Assembly: GCA_937883755.1 (NCBI GenBank)
Contig: CAKZYA010000017.1
Location: 1 to 51,811 of the forward strand
Direction of reading: 5' to 3'
DNA from: an uncultured Flammeovirgaceae bacterium
Lineage (GTDB): Bacteria > Bacteroidota > Bacteroidia > Cytophagales > Cyclobacteriaceae
DNA: 51,811 nucleotides
Under the pieces are notes generated by a model. It worked only from the letters and a program-made list of their open reading frames with translations. It ran no database searches and was not told where the DNA came from. Positions 26,732-35,852 of this stretch are shown piece after piece; the stretch's first letter is position 1; each line of letters starts with the position of its first letter. The translations under genes and the position numbers were made by a program.

Positions 26732-27391
26732 CTAACTCACCGCTACATTTAGGTAATTTAGGAAGGGCTGCATACTTTGGAAAACGTTGACTGCTGTGGC
26801 GGGAAATTGCTTATCGGCTACTTGCTTATCGGTAAGTTTATGCATCACCAAATAGCTTTTAAGTTTGAGTAGCTCAATATTGGGGTGATCGGGTTCGTAG
26901 CCTTTAGGAGCTCGTTTAAGGGCATCCCCCTGGATTTCGCCAAAGTACTTCTTAAATGCAGGAGCGTCGGTAATAGTTTTTAACTCGCTAGCGTTGTAGT
27001 CGATCTCTTGGCGTACCTTAGCCAACGTGGGAGGGGGTGGTTGGTAGATTCCTCCCGCCAGAAAAGATTCGCCATTGGGCTGAAGGTGTAAATAATAGAG
27101 TGCCTGGTCAGTTTTTTTGCCACCCTCAGCCATCGCTGCTCCAAAGTTATTCTTATACGGCGACTTGTCCTTAGAAAAACGAATATCACGATTAATGCGG
27201 AAGATGCAGTCTTTGGGGTTCAATCCGCGCAGGCTTTCGTCGTCAATACTGAGTTCGCCCAAGACGTGCCCTACCAAGTCAATAAAGTGCTGGCGAGCGG
27301 TTTGGTAACGGTCGCGGTGCTGATCCATCCAGGCTTTTTCATTATTCGCCTGAAGGTCGCTGAGAAAGGAAAGAATATGAGTGGTATTCAT
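26732..27391 (-). CDS. DUF2461 family protein
   Basis: A 219-residue cytoplasmic protein of the DUF2461/TIGR02453 family. Diagnostic segments are FLSDLQANNEKAWMDQH at the N-terminus, IFRINRDIRFSKDKSPYK near residues 63-80, and AGGIYQPPPPTL near 112. The function of the family is not established. It begins 20 bp after murF on the same strand, so the two are likely co-transcribed, murF first. Confidence 0.92.
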   Translation of the reverse strand: MNTTHILSFLSDLQANNEKAWMDQHRDRYQTARQHFIDLVGHVLGELSIDDESLRGLNPKDCIFRINRDIRFSKDKSPYKNNFGAAMAEGGKKTDQALYYLHLQPNGESFLAGGIYQPPPPTLAKVRQEIDYNASELKTITDAPAFKKYFGEIQGDALKRAPKGYEPDHPNIELLKLKSYLVMHKLTDKQVADKQFPATAVNVFQSMQPFLNYLNVAVS

Positions 27392-27411
27392 AGGTGCGTC
27401 AACTTACAAAA

Positions 27412-28698
27412 TCAAAATAACTCAACCAATGTCTCCAGCGCAATACCTCGGGAGGCCTTTAGCAATATGGTACTTTCATGGATAGGGTTTCCCTTTAAGT
27501 AGGTTTCTAACTCGTTTTTCTGCGGAAAGTACTGGGCATTAGGATATGCTTCGGCCGCATCTTTCATCAATTCACCGCAGAGAAATACTTGGGTAAATCC
27601 AGCCGAGGCTAATTGTTCGCCAATAGCTCGGTGCTCCTGCGGACTGTCTTCGCCCAACTCGTACATATCGCCTAAAATGGCTACTTTTTGCAGAGCTTGC
27701 ATAGCTTTCAGGTTCTCAATTGCCGCTTGCATGGAGTCGGGGTTGGCATTGTAGGCATCCAGAATAATGGTATTGCTACCCTTCTTCACAATCTGCGAGC
27801 GTTTGTTAGAAGGCTGGTAGCCAGCTACGGCTTGGTTAGCCTGCTCGACTGGAACGTTGAAAAATTTCCCTAAGCATAGGGCTGCCGCAATATTCTCAAA
27901 ATTATAAGCTCCTATTAGTTGGGTTTCTACTTCTTGCCCGTTCTCGTACCGATAGCGAACGAAAGGATCGGCTGAAATAAATTCGCAATGAAAATAGTCC
28001 CCTTGTGCTGGATAAAGATAGGGATTGGCAAACCGTTTCGCCATATTATTCAAAATCGGGTTCTGAGAACTAATGAATACAGTGCCATTCGTTTTTCGCA
28101 TATAATCGTACTGCTCGCTCTCGCCCCGAATCGCCCCTTCCAGTCCGCCGAAACCTTCCATATGGGCTTTGCCAATGTTAGTGGTCAGTCCGTAAGTGGG
28201 GTGGGCAATCCGGCAGAGGGTAGCAATTTCGCCAATTGCGTTAGCGCCCAGTTCAATAATCGCAATCTCAGTATCTTTTGTAATCTCTAGCAACGTCAGT
28301 GGTACGCCAATGTGGTTATTGAGATTTCCTTTGGTGGCCAATGTATTGTATTTCTGGCTAAGTACTGCATGAAGTAGCTCCTTCGTGGTTGTTTTGCCAT
28401 TGGTTCCATTGATGCCAATTACGGGAATACCCAACTGCATCCGATGGTGGTGGGCTAATTTTTGTAAAACAGTAAGTACATCTTCTACCAGTAAAAACCG
28501 TTCACCTTGCTGATAATTAGCTTCGTCAATCACAGCATAAGCCGCCCCTTTTTTCAGAGCTTCAGTGGCGAACTGATTCCCATTAAAATTAGCTCCCTTC
28601 AGGGCAAAAAACATACTGCTGGATTCAATCCGCCGGGTATCGGTAGATACTTTTCCACAACGCAGGAATATTTCATAAAGCTCTTCGGTGGTTTTCAT
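27412..28698 (-). CDS. murF: UDP-MurNAc-tripeptide--D-Ala-D-Ala ligase
   Basis: Adds D-Ala-D-Ala to UDP-MurNAc-tripeptide, the last cytoplasmic step of the peptidoglycan precursor. The 428-residue protein has the Mur N-domain (VSTDTRRIESSSMFFALKG), the ATP P-loop GINGTNGKTTTKEL near residue 100, the central domain with IELGANAIGEI, and the C-domain with ILDAYNANPDSM. The start at 28698 (MKTTEEL) is preferred over 28722. As in many Bacteroidota it is separate from the mur/fts cluster, and here it is followed by DUF2461. Confidence 0.95.
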   Translation of the reverse strand: MKTTEELYEIFLRCGKVSTDTRRIESSSMFFALKGANFNGNQFATEALKKGAAYAVIDEANYQQGERFLLVEDVLTVLQKLAHHHRMQLGIPVIGINGTNGKTTTKELLHAVLSQKYNTLATKGNLNNHIGVPLTLLEITKDTEIAIIELGANAIGEIATLCRIAHPTYGLTTNIGKAHMEGFGGLEGAIRGESEQYDYMRKTNGTVFISSQNPILNNMAKRFANPYLYPAQGDYFHCEFISADPFVRYRYENGQEVETQLIGAYNFENIAAALCLGKFFNVPVEQANQAVAGYQPSNKRSQIVKKGSNTIILDAYNANPDSMQAAIENLKAMQALQKVAILGDMYELGEDSPQEHRAIGEQLASAGFTQVFLCGELMKDAAEAYPNAQYFPQKNELETYLKGNPIHESTILLKASRGIALETLVELF

Positions 28699-28901
28699 AT
28701 TTTTGTGGATGTAATGAGTCAAAGTTGCTGAGGATTTTGTTGATTATCAAATTACCCGATTGTTAAATGGCTCAATTGTTAAATAGCTTAGGAATGTGGT
28801 TAGGGGCTATTGGGGTTAAGAATGCTACGTATTACTCCCAGTCCTTTGCGCCCACCTCCCAGCTTTGTTCATTGTTAACTGCAAAATGCTAATTGTCTGT
28901 T

Positions 28902-29591
28902 GTGTCATTAATTCTAAGTATAGAAACGACTACTAAAACCTGCTCGGTGGCTCTGCACCAAGATAAAACTTTGCTAGGGTTGCAGGAAGTGCATCTGGAT
29001 AAGTCACATTCGTCACTGCTGCACCTAATGATTGATAATCTGCTAACGTACTGCGAGATAGAGCGTGATCAACTAGATGCCGTAGCAGTATCGGTTGGTC
29101 CGGGCTCTTACACCGGGTTGCGGATTGGCGTGTCCACAGTAAAGGGCATTAGCTACGCACTAGGTATTCCGGTGATTACCATCAATACGCTGAAAGCAAT
29201 GGCGAGAGGAATGCAAGATTCCAATTTAGCTGAAAACTGGCTTTGTCCTATGCTAGATGCCCGCCGAATGGAGGTATACTGCCTACTGCAAAACGAAATG
29301 GGAGAAATTATTCATCCTACTCAACCAGTGGTGATTGACCAAGATTCATTCGCTTCAGAACTAGAGCAGCACCCGATTACTTTTTTTGGCAATGGCAGCG
29401 ATAAATGCCACACTGTGATAAACCATTCTCAAGCCTATTTCGTACCCGATATAACGCCATCGGCTCGTTGGATAGGCGAGTTAGCTCAAGAGAAGTTTAA
29501 ACAGAAGGAATTTGAAGACTTAGCCTATTTTACGCCCTTCTACTTGAAAGAGTACCGAGCTACCCAACCGAATAATAAGCTATTACGTTAA
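28902..29591 (+). CDS. tsaB: tRNA t6A synthesis protein TsaB
   Basis: Partner of TsaD in making threonylcarbamoyl-adenosine at position 37 of ANN-decoding tRNAs. The 229-residue protein begins with the ASKHA fold (LSIETTTKTCSVAL), followed by VSVGPGSYTGLRIGV near residues 68-82, the family signature. There is no in-frame ATG near the start: GTG at 28902 or TTG at 28893 must be used, and GTG is chosen. It lies between the divergent murF unit and DUF2480, with about 200 bp of non-coding DNA on the murF side. Confidence 0.92.
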   Translation: MSLILSIETTTKTCSVALHQDKTLLGLQEVHLDKSHSSLLHLMIDNLLTYCEIERDQLDAVAVSVGPGSYTGLRIGVSTVKGISYALGIPVITINTLKAMARGMQDSNLAENWLCPMLDARRMEVYCLLQNEMGEIIHPTQPVVIDQDSFASELEQHPITFFGNGSDKCHTVINHSQAYFVPDITPSARWIGELAQEKFKQKEFEDLAYFTPFYLKEYRATQPNNKLLR

Positions 29592-29723
29592 AATTGGAAA
29601 CCGAAGGACAGAGACAGAAGACCGGGTTTTATGTTTTAGTGAGGAGGTATCAAGTTTAGCAGGTTTAAAAGTTATAAACAGTCTCCGTCTTCTCCAGATA
29701 CTTAAACAATAATCAAGTAAACT

Positions 29724-30254
29724 ATGGCTTACGAGAACGAAATTATCAATAGAGTAGCAAATAGTCCATTAGTCACTTTTGACTTGGAAGATTACTACCC
29801 GCAAGGTGAGCGAGTGGTGTATAATATCAAGGATAACTTATTCCAGGAAATGATCCTGCGGGAGAAAGACTTCCGGACATTTGTCAAAGAGCATGACTGG
29901 TCGCAGTATCAAGATAAATATGTAGCCTTAACCTGTTCGGTAGATGCCATAGTCCCTACTTGGGCGTATATGTTATTAGCAACCAAACTAGAACCTTATA
30001 CCCAACGAGTAATTTTCGGCTCGTTAGAGACACTAGAGGCAGTTTTATTCCAAGAAGTTTTATCGCACATTGATCCAACTGAATTTCAAGATGCGAAGGT
30101 AGTCATAAAAGGCTGTGGCAACCTTCCTGTACCAGACTTTGCCTATGTGGAGATTACCCGCCTCCTTCAACCGTATGTTAGCAGCATGATGTACGGCGAG
30201 CCATGTAGCACTGTCCCTATTTACAAGCGACCAAAAAAATCTGCCTTGAAGTAG
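29724..30254 (+). CDS. DUF2480 family protein
   Basis: A 176-residue cytoplasmic protein of DUF2480, almost restricted to Bacteroidota. It has the usual start (NEIINRVANSPLVTFDLEDYY), the middle CSVDAIVPTWAYML and the C-terminal GEPCSTVPIYKRPK. Several cysteines (near residues 71, 137 and 162) are family features, and a metal site is possible but unproven. It follows tsaB after 132 bp, so it may share its transcript. Confidence 0.88.
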   Translation: MAYENEIINRVANSPLVTFDLEDYYPQGERVVYNIKDNLFQEMILREKDFRTFVKEHDWSQYQDKYVALTCSVDAIVPTWAYMLLATKLEPYTQRVIFGSLETLEAVLFQEVLSHIDPTEFQDAKVVIKGCGNLPVPDFAYVEITRLLQPYVSSMMYGEPCSTVPIYKRPKKSALK

Positions 30255-30433
30255 AATATCGAACATTTCTTATAAATCATTGATACTCTTTGTCTTCTAA
30301 AAAATGCTACTCGCTACGCAATATTTTTTTTCAACTTACTGAGCAAAAACACTCACTTTTTGTTTTTTCTTGGCTTATATTCGGGCTTAACTACCCTTAT
30401 TACTCGCTTATTAACAACCGGATATTAATACCA

Positions 30434-31882
30434 ATGACCATTAAATCAGCTACGCTTACTCAGCCATTGTGGACATCCCCCACCATCGGATTAGGAATTA
30501 TAAATGCCCAGCGTAGACTGACCGAAGCAAACCCGACATTTTGTGCTATTTACGGATATGAACACATTGAACTAATAGGTCGCTCCATAGACCAACTAAT
30601 TCCCCAGCACTTTCGTGATAAAGCACGATTACACTACCAGAATTACGTTCATGGCGATACCAGCAAAGGGTTACAGTTTATTCAAAGAAAGGATGGCGAA
30701 CAGCAGTATGTTCAAATATCCACCGAAGATATCACCTTGGATTCTGGAGAACCAGGACAACTCATTACCTTAATTGCCTTGCCATCTCCTTCCCCTAAAA
30801 CTGAGCCACCAACCGCCGCTCCCTCTCTACCAGGTGTTTTCTGGTTTGAATGTGACACTCAAGGCATGTGCCTACAAAGTAACAGCCTAGCACAACAGAA
30901 GTTAGGTGTCTATCCTCAGCAAATGCTACTTCAGTCAGTAGCCATTTACAGTGGACTTATTCAGCGCACAGTTACTATTGCCGAACTGCTTAGTGAAAGA
31001 CCTGAATGGGAGAACGCCGAATGGCAATTGAACCCCGAGAGTGAGTATCCTCTTTGGATGCTTGCCAACACTCAGTTAACCGAAAGAAAAACCAAGGTAG
31101 TTTGCTTGGTATCACTAACCGACCAAAAACGGTTAGAAGATGCGCTTACCAAGACCCTACAATCCCTAAGGGCTTCTAATGACCATCTTCAGCACTTTCT
31201 CCAGGGAGCTACTCACGACCTGAAGGCACCTCTAGCTTCCTTACTAGGATTAATAGATATTTTTCAGGATGAAGATGATGAGGCAGAGAAGGAAGTATAT
31301 TTACAATTGATGGAAAAAAGTATTCACCGTCTTAATGAGTTCGTGCATGAGATCGTGGACTATTCCAAGCGCAAACACCGAGGATTGCTTCGGGAAACGG
31401 TTGACTTTCAGGTATTGGTGAATGATGCTTTTGAGCATTTGGAATACAGTTCGAATGGAGTTGAAATAGAGAAAATTGTTGATATCCACCAGAAAGCTCC
31501 CTTTTACTCTGACCCTCATAGCATCAAGGTGATTTTAAATAACCTCATCAGTAACGCTTATAAATACAGTAGCACTCACCGTCGCCCGGGCGAAATCCGG
31601 GTATCTGTGTTCGCTTCTGAGAAGGAAGCTACTTTGCAGGTATCCGATAACGGATTAGGTATCGCTAAGGAACACCTTGATAACATATTTGATATGTTTT
31701 ATCGGGCGAGTGTTAAGCAAGAAGGTTCGGGGTTGGGCTTATACTTAGTGAAAGAAGCTGTTAACAAGATGAAGGGGCGAATTCACGTAGATTCTACTTT
31801 AGGTGAAGGAACTACTTTTATCGTTTGCCTTCCAGCAGTAGCACCCGTACCCCAACAGAAGCAAATGTCGCTACCACTATAG
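30434..31882 (+). CDS. PAS-domain sensor histidine kinase (soluble)
   Basis: A 482-residue kinase. The ATG at 30434 is chosen; the upstream in-frame residues from TTG 30290 look non-coding. A PAS domain is at about residues 15-115 (GLGIINAQRRLTEANPTFC), and a second, weaker PAS-like part follows at about 130-235. The HisKA box has His261 (ATHDLKAPLASLLG). The ATPase domain shows the N box (LNNLISNAYKYS), G1 (DNGLGI) and G2 (GSGLGLYLVK). No membrane helix or receiver domain is present, so it senses an intracellular signal. No response regulator is adjacent; the receiver at 24.3 kb is the nearest. Its stop abuts that of uxaA. Confidence 0.88.
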   Translation: MTIKSATLTQPLWTSPTIGLGIINAQRRLTEANPTFCAIYGYEHIELIGRSIDQLIPQHFRDKARLHYQNYVHGDTSKGLQFIQRKDGEQQYVQISTEDITLDSGEPGQLITLIALPSPSPKTEPPTAAPSLPGVFWFECDTQGMCLQSNSLAQQKLGVYPQQMLLQSVAIYSGLIQRTVTIAELLSERPEWENAEWQLNPESEYPLWMLANTQLTERKTKVVCLVSLTDQKRLEDALTKTLQSLRASNDHLQHFLQGATHDLKAPLASLLGLIDIFQDEDDEAEKEVYLQLMEKSIHRLNEFVHEIVDYSKRKHRGLLRETVDFQVLVNDAFEHLEYSSNGVEIEKIVDIHQKAPFYSDPHSIKVILNNLISNAYKYSSTHRRPGEIRVSVFASEKEATLQVSDNGLGIAKEHLDNIFDMFYRASVKQEGSGLGLYLVKEAVNKMKGRIHVDSTLGEGTTFIVCLPAVAPVPQQKQMSLPL

Positions 31883-33529
31883 CGAAACTCCTCGCTTCCA
31901 GGGAATAAAGTCATCTTGCCCCAAGTGAACTGCTTTAGGCGTGTAATCGCCTCCGGCAGTACGAATAATAAAATCTAGAATTTCTTCACCTTTGTCCTCA
32001 ATGGTATCTTCCCCCGAAATTACAGTACCAGTATCAATATCAATAATATCGCTCATCCGCTTGGCTAACTTAGTGTTACTAGCGACTTTCAGGGTAGGTG
32101 CTACGGCGTTTCCGGTAGGCGTACCCAAGCCTGTAGTAAACAGAATAATAGTCGCTCCCGCTCCAGCTAACCCAGTAGTAGACTCTACATCATTACCAGG
32201 AGTACAAAGTAGATTAAGCCCAGGCTTGGTAACTGGTTCAGGATAGTCCAGCACATCTACTACCGGAGACGTCCCCCCTTTTTTAGCCGCTCCGGCTGAC
32301 TTGATGGCGTCGGTAATTAGTCCGTCTTTAATATTTCCGGGCGAGGGATTCATATCAAAACCACTTCCGGCTTCTTCCGCTTGACGGCTGTACGCCTGCA
32401 TGATACTAATAAATCGCTCAGCGGTAGCTGGGTTAGTACAACGATCCGTCAACTCTTGTTCTACCCCACAAAGCTCAGGGAATTCAGATAAGATAACAGA
32501 GCCACCCAAAGATACTAACAGGTCAGCAGCATGACCAACGGATGGATTGGCTGAAATACCCGAAAAGCCATCAGAGCCTCCGCATTCTAACCCAACCACC
32601 AGTTTACTAAGTGGAGCTGGCTCTCTCTCAATCTGATTGGCTTGTGTTAGTCCTACGAAGGTCTTTTTAATCGCTTCTTCTAGGAAGTCTTCTTCTGAAC
32701 TACTTTGCTGCTGCTCTAAAATATACAGCGGCTTACTAAAGTTAGCATCCCGTTTGTTGATTTCTTCCAGTAGTATTTTACCCTCCGCATTCTGACATCC
32801 CAGACTCAAAACCGTAGCCCCCGCTACATTAGCGTGGGTAATGTAACCGGCAAACAGCGCACACAAAGTTTGGGCATCCTGCCGAGTTCCTCCACAGCCA
32901 CCCTCATGAGTCAAAAACTGTACTCCGTCTACATTAGGGAAAGTACGCCGTTTACTTGCTGTTTCACTGCTGAGGGCAATGGGTGTTGCAAGTAGACTAT
33001 CTGCACTAGCTCCCGATTGATATTGTTCAACCAACGTCCGTACATCGAATCGGTGACTGCGAGAGCGGTTGTAGCCTAATTCTTTTACCAGAGCTTCACG
33101 CATCACCTGAAGGTTACGGTTCTCACAAAACACCAGAGGAATTACTAACCAATAATTAGCCACCCCCACTTTACCATCCGCCCGATGATAACCATTAAAC
33201 GTCATGCTTTGCCACTGATCTACTGTGGGGGGTGTCCACCTGTACTGTTTCTCCCGCAGATTATAACTTTCAGCGGCGTGATGAATATTCTGTGTTGTAA
33301 TGGCTTCACCCTTTTGTATTGAATGAACTGCTTTTCCAACCTGCACCCCGTACATGATAATACTATCACCCGGCTTAAAATCGACTTGAGCAAATTTATG
33401 CTTGGCAGGCACATCCTGACGAATTTCGTAAGTTTCTGATTGTAACTGTACTTGTTCACCCGCAGTCAATTGGTCTAGAGCTACAATGACATTATCATCG
33501 GGATGAATACGCAAAACTCTTTGTCGCAT
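31877..33529 (-). CDS. uxaA: Altronate dehydratase (UxaA family)
   Basis: Converts D-altronate to 2-keto-3-deoxygluconate in galacturonate catabolism. The 550-residue protein joins an N-terminal SAF domain (about residues 1-90) to the large UxaA domain, with iron-ligand type cysteines in THEGGCGGTRQD, LSLGCQNAEG and GLECGGSDGFSG. The C-terminal TTGLGTPTGNAVAPTLKV segment is typical. Related SAF-UxaA enzymes act on other sugar acids, so the exact substrate is inferred. The gene overlaps the convergent kinase gene by 6 bp, where the palindrome ctatag provides both stops. Confidence 0.9.
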   Translation of the reverse strand: MRQRVLRIHPDDNVIVALDQLTAGEQVQLQSETYEIRQDVPAKHKFAQVDFKPGDSIIMYGVQVGKAVHSIQKGEAITTQNIHHAAESYNLREKQYRWTPPTVDQWQSMTFNGYHRADGKVGVANYWLVIPLVFCENRNLQVMREALVKELGYNRSRSHRFDVRTLVEQYQSGASADSLLATPIALSSETASKRRTFPNVDGVQFLTHEGGCGGTRQDAQTLCALFAGYITHANVAGATVLSLGCQNAEGKILLEEINKRDANFSKPLYILEQQQSSSEEDFLEEAIKKTFVGLTQANQIEREPAPLSKLVVGLECGGSDGFSGISANPSVGHAADLLVSLGGSVILSEFPELCGVEQELTDRCTNPATAERFISIMQAYSRQAEEAGSGFDMNPSPGNIKDGLITDAIKSAGAAKKGGTSPVVDVLDYPEPVTKPGLNLLCTPGNDVESTTGLAGAGATIILFTTGLGTPTGNAVAPTLKVASNTKLAKRMSDIIDIDTGTVISGEDTIEDKGEEILDFIIRTAGGDYTPKAVHLGQDDFIPWKRGVSL

Positions 33530-33573
33530 GAATAGAGAAAGGTGAGTAGGAAATTAGGCCGCTAAAGTAATAA

Positions 33574-34821
33574 TCAAATGACAGGATTGGTAAGCACTCC
33601 TGCAAATAAAATTACTCCCGAATGCTGTTCCCGAATGAAAAACAGAAAAGATCGGTTTACCCGCACTGAGGGAGAAGTACTTTTTACTGGGAAAGAAGAA
33701 GTTAGTGAAGCTGCTTTCACTCCAGTTTCGCTAATCTCAATAGAAGCCTGGTGCAGCAGGTTATCCAAATGCGGCCGAGGTTTAGCTTCTGAGAAGAATA
33801 ATGAGAAATTCGCGCTATCTTGAAAGGCAACTCCCATACCTAACTGAGAGAGTGTATTTTTGAGGGACGACTGATAGTTGATAGCAAACTTGGGTAGATA
33901 CAATCCTTGCTCTAACGTGTCAGCAGCATCTAAAACAAGATCCAGTTTTTCTGCATTTAGATTACTGGCCAAATGATGTAAACTGTCCTCTGTTTTAGGC
34001 ATTACCAACGTCATGCTGTACTGCCCATTACCATAAGGTACATCGATGTAAGAAGCCTGATCAGTTTGGTAGTAGCGGTAGGCTGCTTGATCAGTATACA
34101 TCATATCAGTAGTGATGCTATTGCCATTGGGTAAAAAGAATTCAGCCGGACGAGTATACTCCTCTCGGAAAGGAACCGCCCATTTCCCATTGAACTGAAC
34201 CGCATTGGTCATATACAAAGTAGTACGAGGAGACGGAGCAGTAATTGGCTCGGCTAATTTGTACGGCATTTGCGTTTCTATCCATTTCTGGATAACGGTA
34301 GCCGACCGTTTACTACGAAAGTTCAGGTCAATAGCGTGGGCATTGTAATACGCTAAGAGAATATCCTGATAAAACGTACTTATCGTCATCTTCTGATCGT
34401 ACCATACCGCATTTGCCAGAGAGAAGTTAACTTGAGGATCAAGCTCCTGCAGTAGCGGGATTAGCTCACTGTAAGCTTTGTTGACCTCCAGTGGCGAAAG
34501 CACATCAAAATCAAGAGACTGATAAAGTTGTGATTGAGTAGAGCCAACTGAGCCATTGAGCATCAGGCTCATCGCCAGATTTACACTCAAGGGTGATAAA
34601 AACGTGTTTTGAGAGGGTGATTGTCGAGTAACCTGACGAACTAAGTCAAAAGCAAAATCATTTACTGAGCGTACCAACTCCTGCTCTTCGCGGGAAAGAT
34701 CCCGAACGGACGGGCCGTTTGCTTCGGGTTGTACTCCTTCCTTCTGGCAGCTCCAACAAATTGCCACCACCATCAAAATAACCCAACCTCTTACCCAATA
34801 CGTACCACCTTCTAGTTTCAT
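33574..34821 (-). CDS. Serpin (serine protease inhibitor), exported
   Basis: A 415-residue serpin. The N-terminal hydrophobic segment ends in WSC (Cys25), a weak lipobox, so it is either a lipoprotein or secreted. The serpin fold is complete: NTFLSPLSVNLAMSLML, TLYMTNAVQFNGKWAVPF, and the terminal FLFFIREQHSGVILFAG. The reactive loop follows the hinge SETGVKAAS. Counting from the hinge places the scissile bond in the FPVKSTSP stretch, perhaps after Lys or Ser, but P1 is uncertain. The hinge has small residues, which fits an inhibitory serpin. It is probably a guard against other organisms' proteases. It starts 44 bp upstream of uxaA. Confidence 0.92.
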   Translation of the reverse strand: MKLEGGTYWVRGWVILMVVAICWSCQKEGVQPEANGPSVRDLSREEQELVRSVNDFAFDLVRQVTRQSPSQNTFLSPLSVNLAMSLMLNGSVGSTQSQLYQSLDFDVLSPLEVNKAYSELIPLLQELDPQVNFSLANAVWYDQKMTISTFYQDILLAYYNAHAIDLNFRSKRSATVIQKWIETQMPYKLAEPITAPSPRTTLYMTNAVQFNGKWAVPFREEYTRPAEFFLPNGNSITTDMMYTDQAAYRYYQTDQASYIDVPYGNGQYSMTLVMPKTEDSLHHLASNLNAEKLDLVLDAADTLEQGLYLPKFAINYQSSLKNTLSQLGMGVAFQDSANFSLFFSEAKPRPHLDNLLHQASIEISETGVKAASLTSSFPVKSTSPSVRVNRSFLFFIREQHSGVILFAGVLTNPVI

Positions 34822-34905
34822 ATCTACGATAATCCTTAAGCACTTAACCCTTAAAGGTACAAAAACTTTACCTTTTTTCGCTATTCTACTGAAAGGTAAA
34901 CCCTC

Positions 34906-35781
34906 TTAGTGGAATTTTATTTGATATTCAGTAGCAAATTGTTCTTCAGGTGACAGTTGCTGAACACCTTCTTTTTCCATAAAGTCCCCGGAGCTATTGG
35001 TTGCATCAGCAATACCATACCAAGGTTCAATGCAGTAAAAGTCAGCGCCTACCTTCTGCCAAATCCCCAAATAAGGAAAACCAGTAAAGGTCACTGTAAC
35101 CATGGGTTTCCCATCAGATTGCCGGACAATACGCACCCAATTAGACTTTACATCCTTGAAAACGATAGCGTCTAACTCAAATAATTTTTGGTGTAGTGGT
35201 AAAACATTCTTATCAGTTAGTAGACGTTCGGTTCCCCCGCTACGAAGTCCATTTTCCAGTAAATGTCGATCTAGGGTCTCGGGTTTCTCAAACTGCAAAT
35301 GATACTCTTCCCACTGTTGCTCTTGCTGAGCCGGGCAGTAAAAAGCAGGGTGTGCTCCAATAGAAAAAGGCATCACAGCTTGATCTCGATTGATGACCTG
35401 ATAAGCCACATTTAGTTCGTCTTCCCGCAGAGTGTAGCGAATGTCCAGTACAAAATTAAATGGATATACCTTTTGCGTTTCTGGCGATGCTGTCAAACCA
35501 AACGTAATTTCGGTACTGGACTGATCAACTAGCGAAAAACTCTGATCGCGGGCAAAACCATGTTGCCCCATTGAATATACTGCTTCGTTTACTTGATACT
35601 GATCACCTTTCAGGCGCCCTACGATGGGAAATAATATTGGAGCGTGACGAGCCCATACCGCTGGGTCGGCTTGCCAAATGCATTCTTGATTATCAACTTT
35701 TCTCCGAACACTAGTCAGCTCTGCTCCTCCCGCTTTGAAAGTAGCAACCAGATAATCGTTTTCCAGAATGTAATTTGCCAT
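34906..35781 (-). CDS. Aldose 1-epimerase family protein (LacX-like)
   Basis: A 291-residue cytoplasmic mutarotase-type protein that would interconvert alpha and beta anomers of a sugar. Likely catalytic residues are His74 (GQHGFARD), His144 (IGAHPAF) and the Glu of CIEPWYG near residue 255. The LacX-like branch acts on varied or unknown sugars. It is in the same direction as serpin and uxaA, supporting a sugar-use context, though spacing (85 bp to the serpin) does not prove an operon. Confidence 0.9.
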   Translation of the reverse strand: MANYILENDYLVATFKAGGAELTSVRRKVDNQECIWQADPAVWARHAPILFPIVGRLKGDQYQVNEAVYSMGQHGFARDQSFSLVDQSSTEITFGLTASPETQKVYPFNFVLDIRYTLREDELNVAYQVINRDQAVMPFSIGAHPAFYCPAQQEQQWEEYHLQFEKPETLDRHLLENGLRSGGTERLLTDKNVLPLHQKLFELDAIVFKDVKSNWVRIVRQSDGKPMVTVTFTGFPYLGIWQKVGADFYCIEPWYGIADATNSSGDFMEKEGVQQLSPEEQFATEYQIKFH

Positions 35782-35852
35782 CGCAATGGTTATTATTATT
35801 AGTATGGGAGTAAACTACCTCTACAAACAGAAAGTTACCCTATTATTCATCA

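Noticed and set aside
30290-30433. Extended start of the histidine kinase from TTG at 30290
   Set aside because: The added 48 residues are Ser/Tyr/Phe-rich and unlike any kinase N-terminus; they overlap an AT-rich gap. The ATG at 30434 fits the PAS start.
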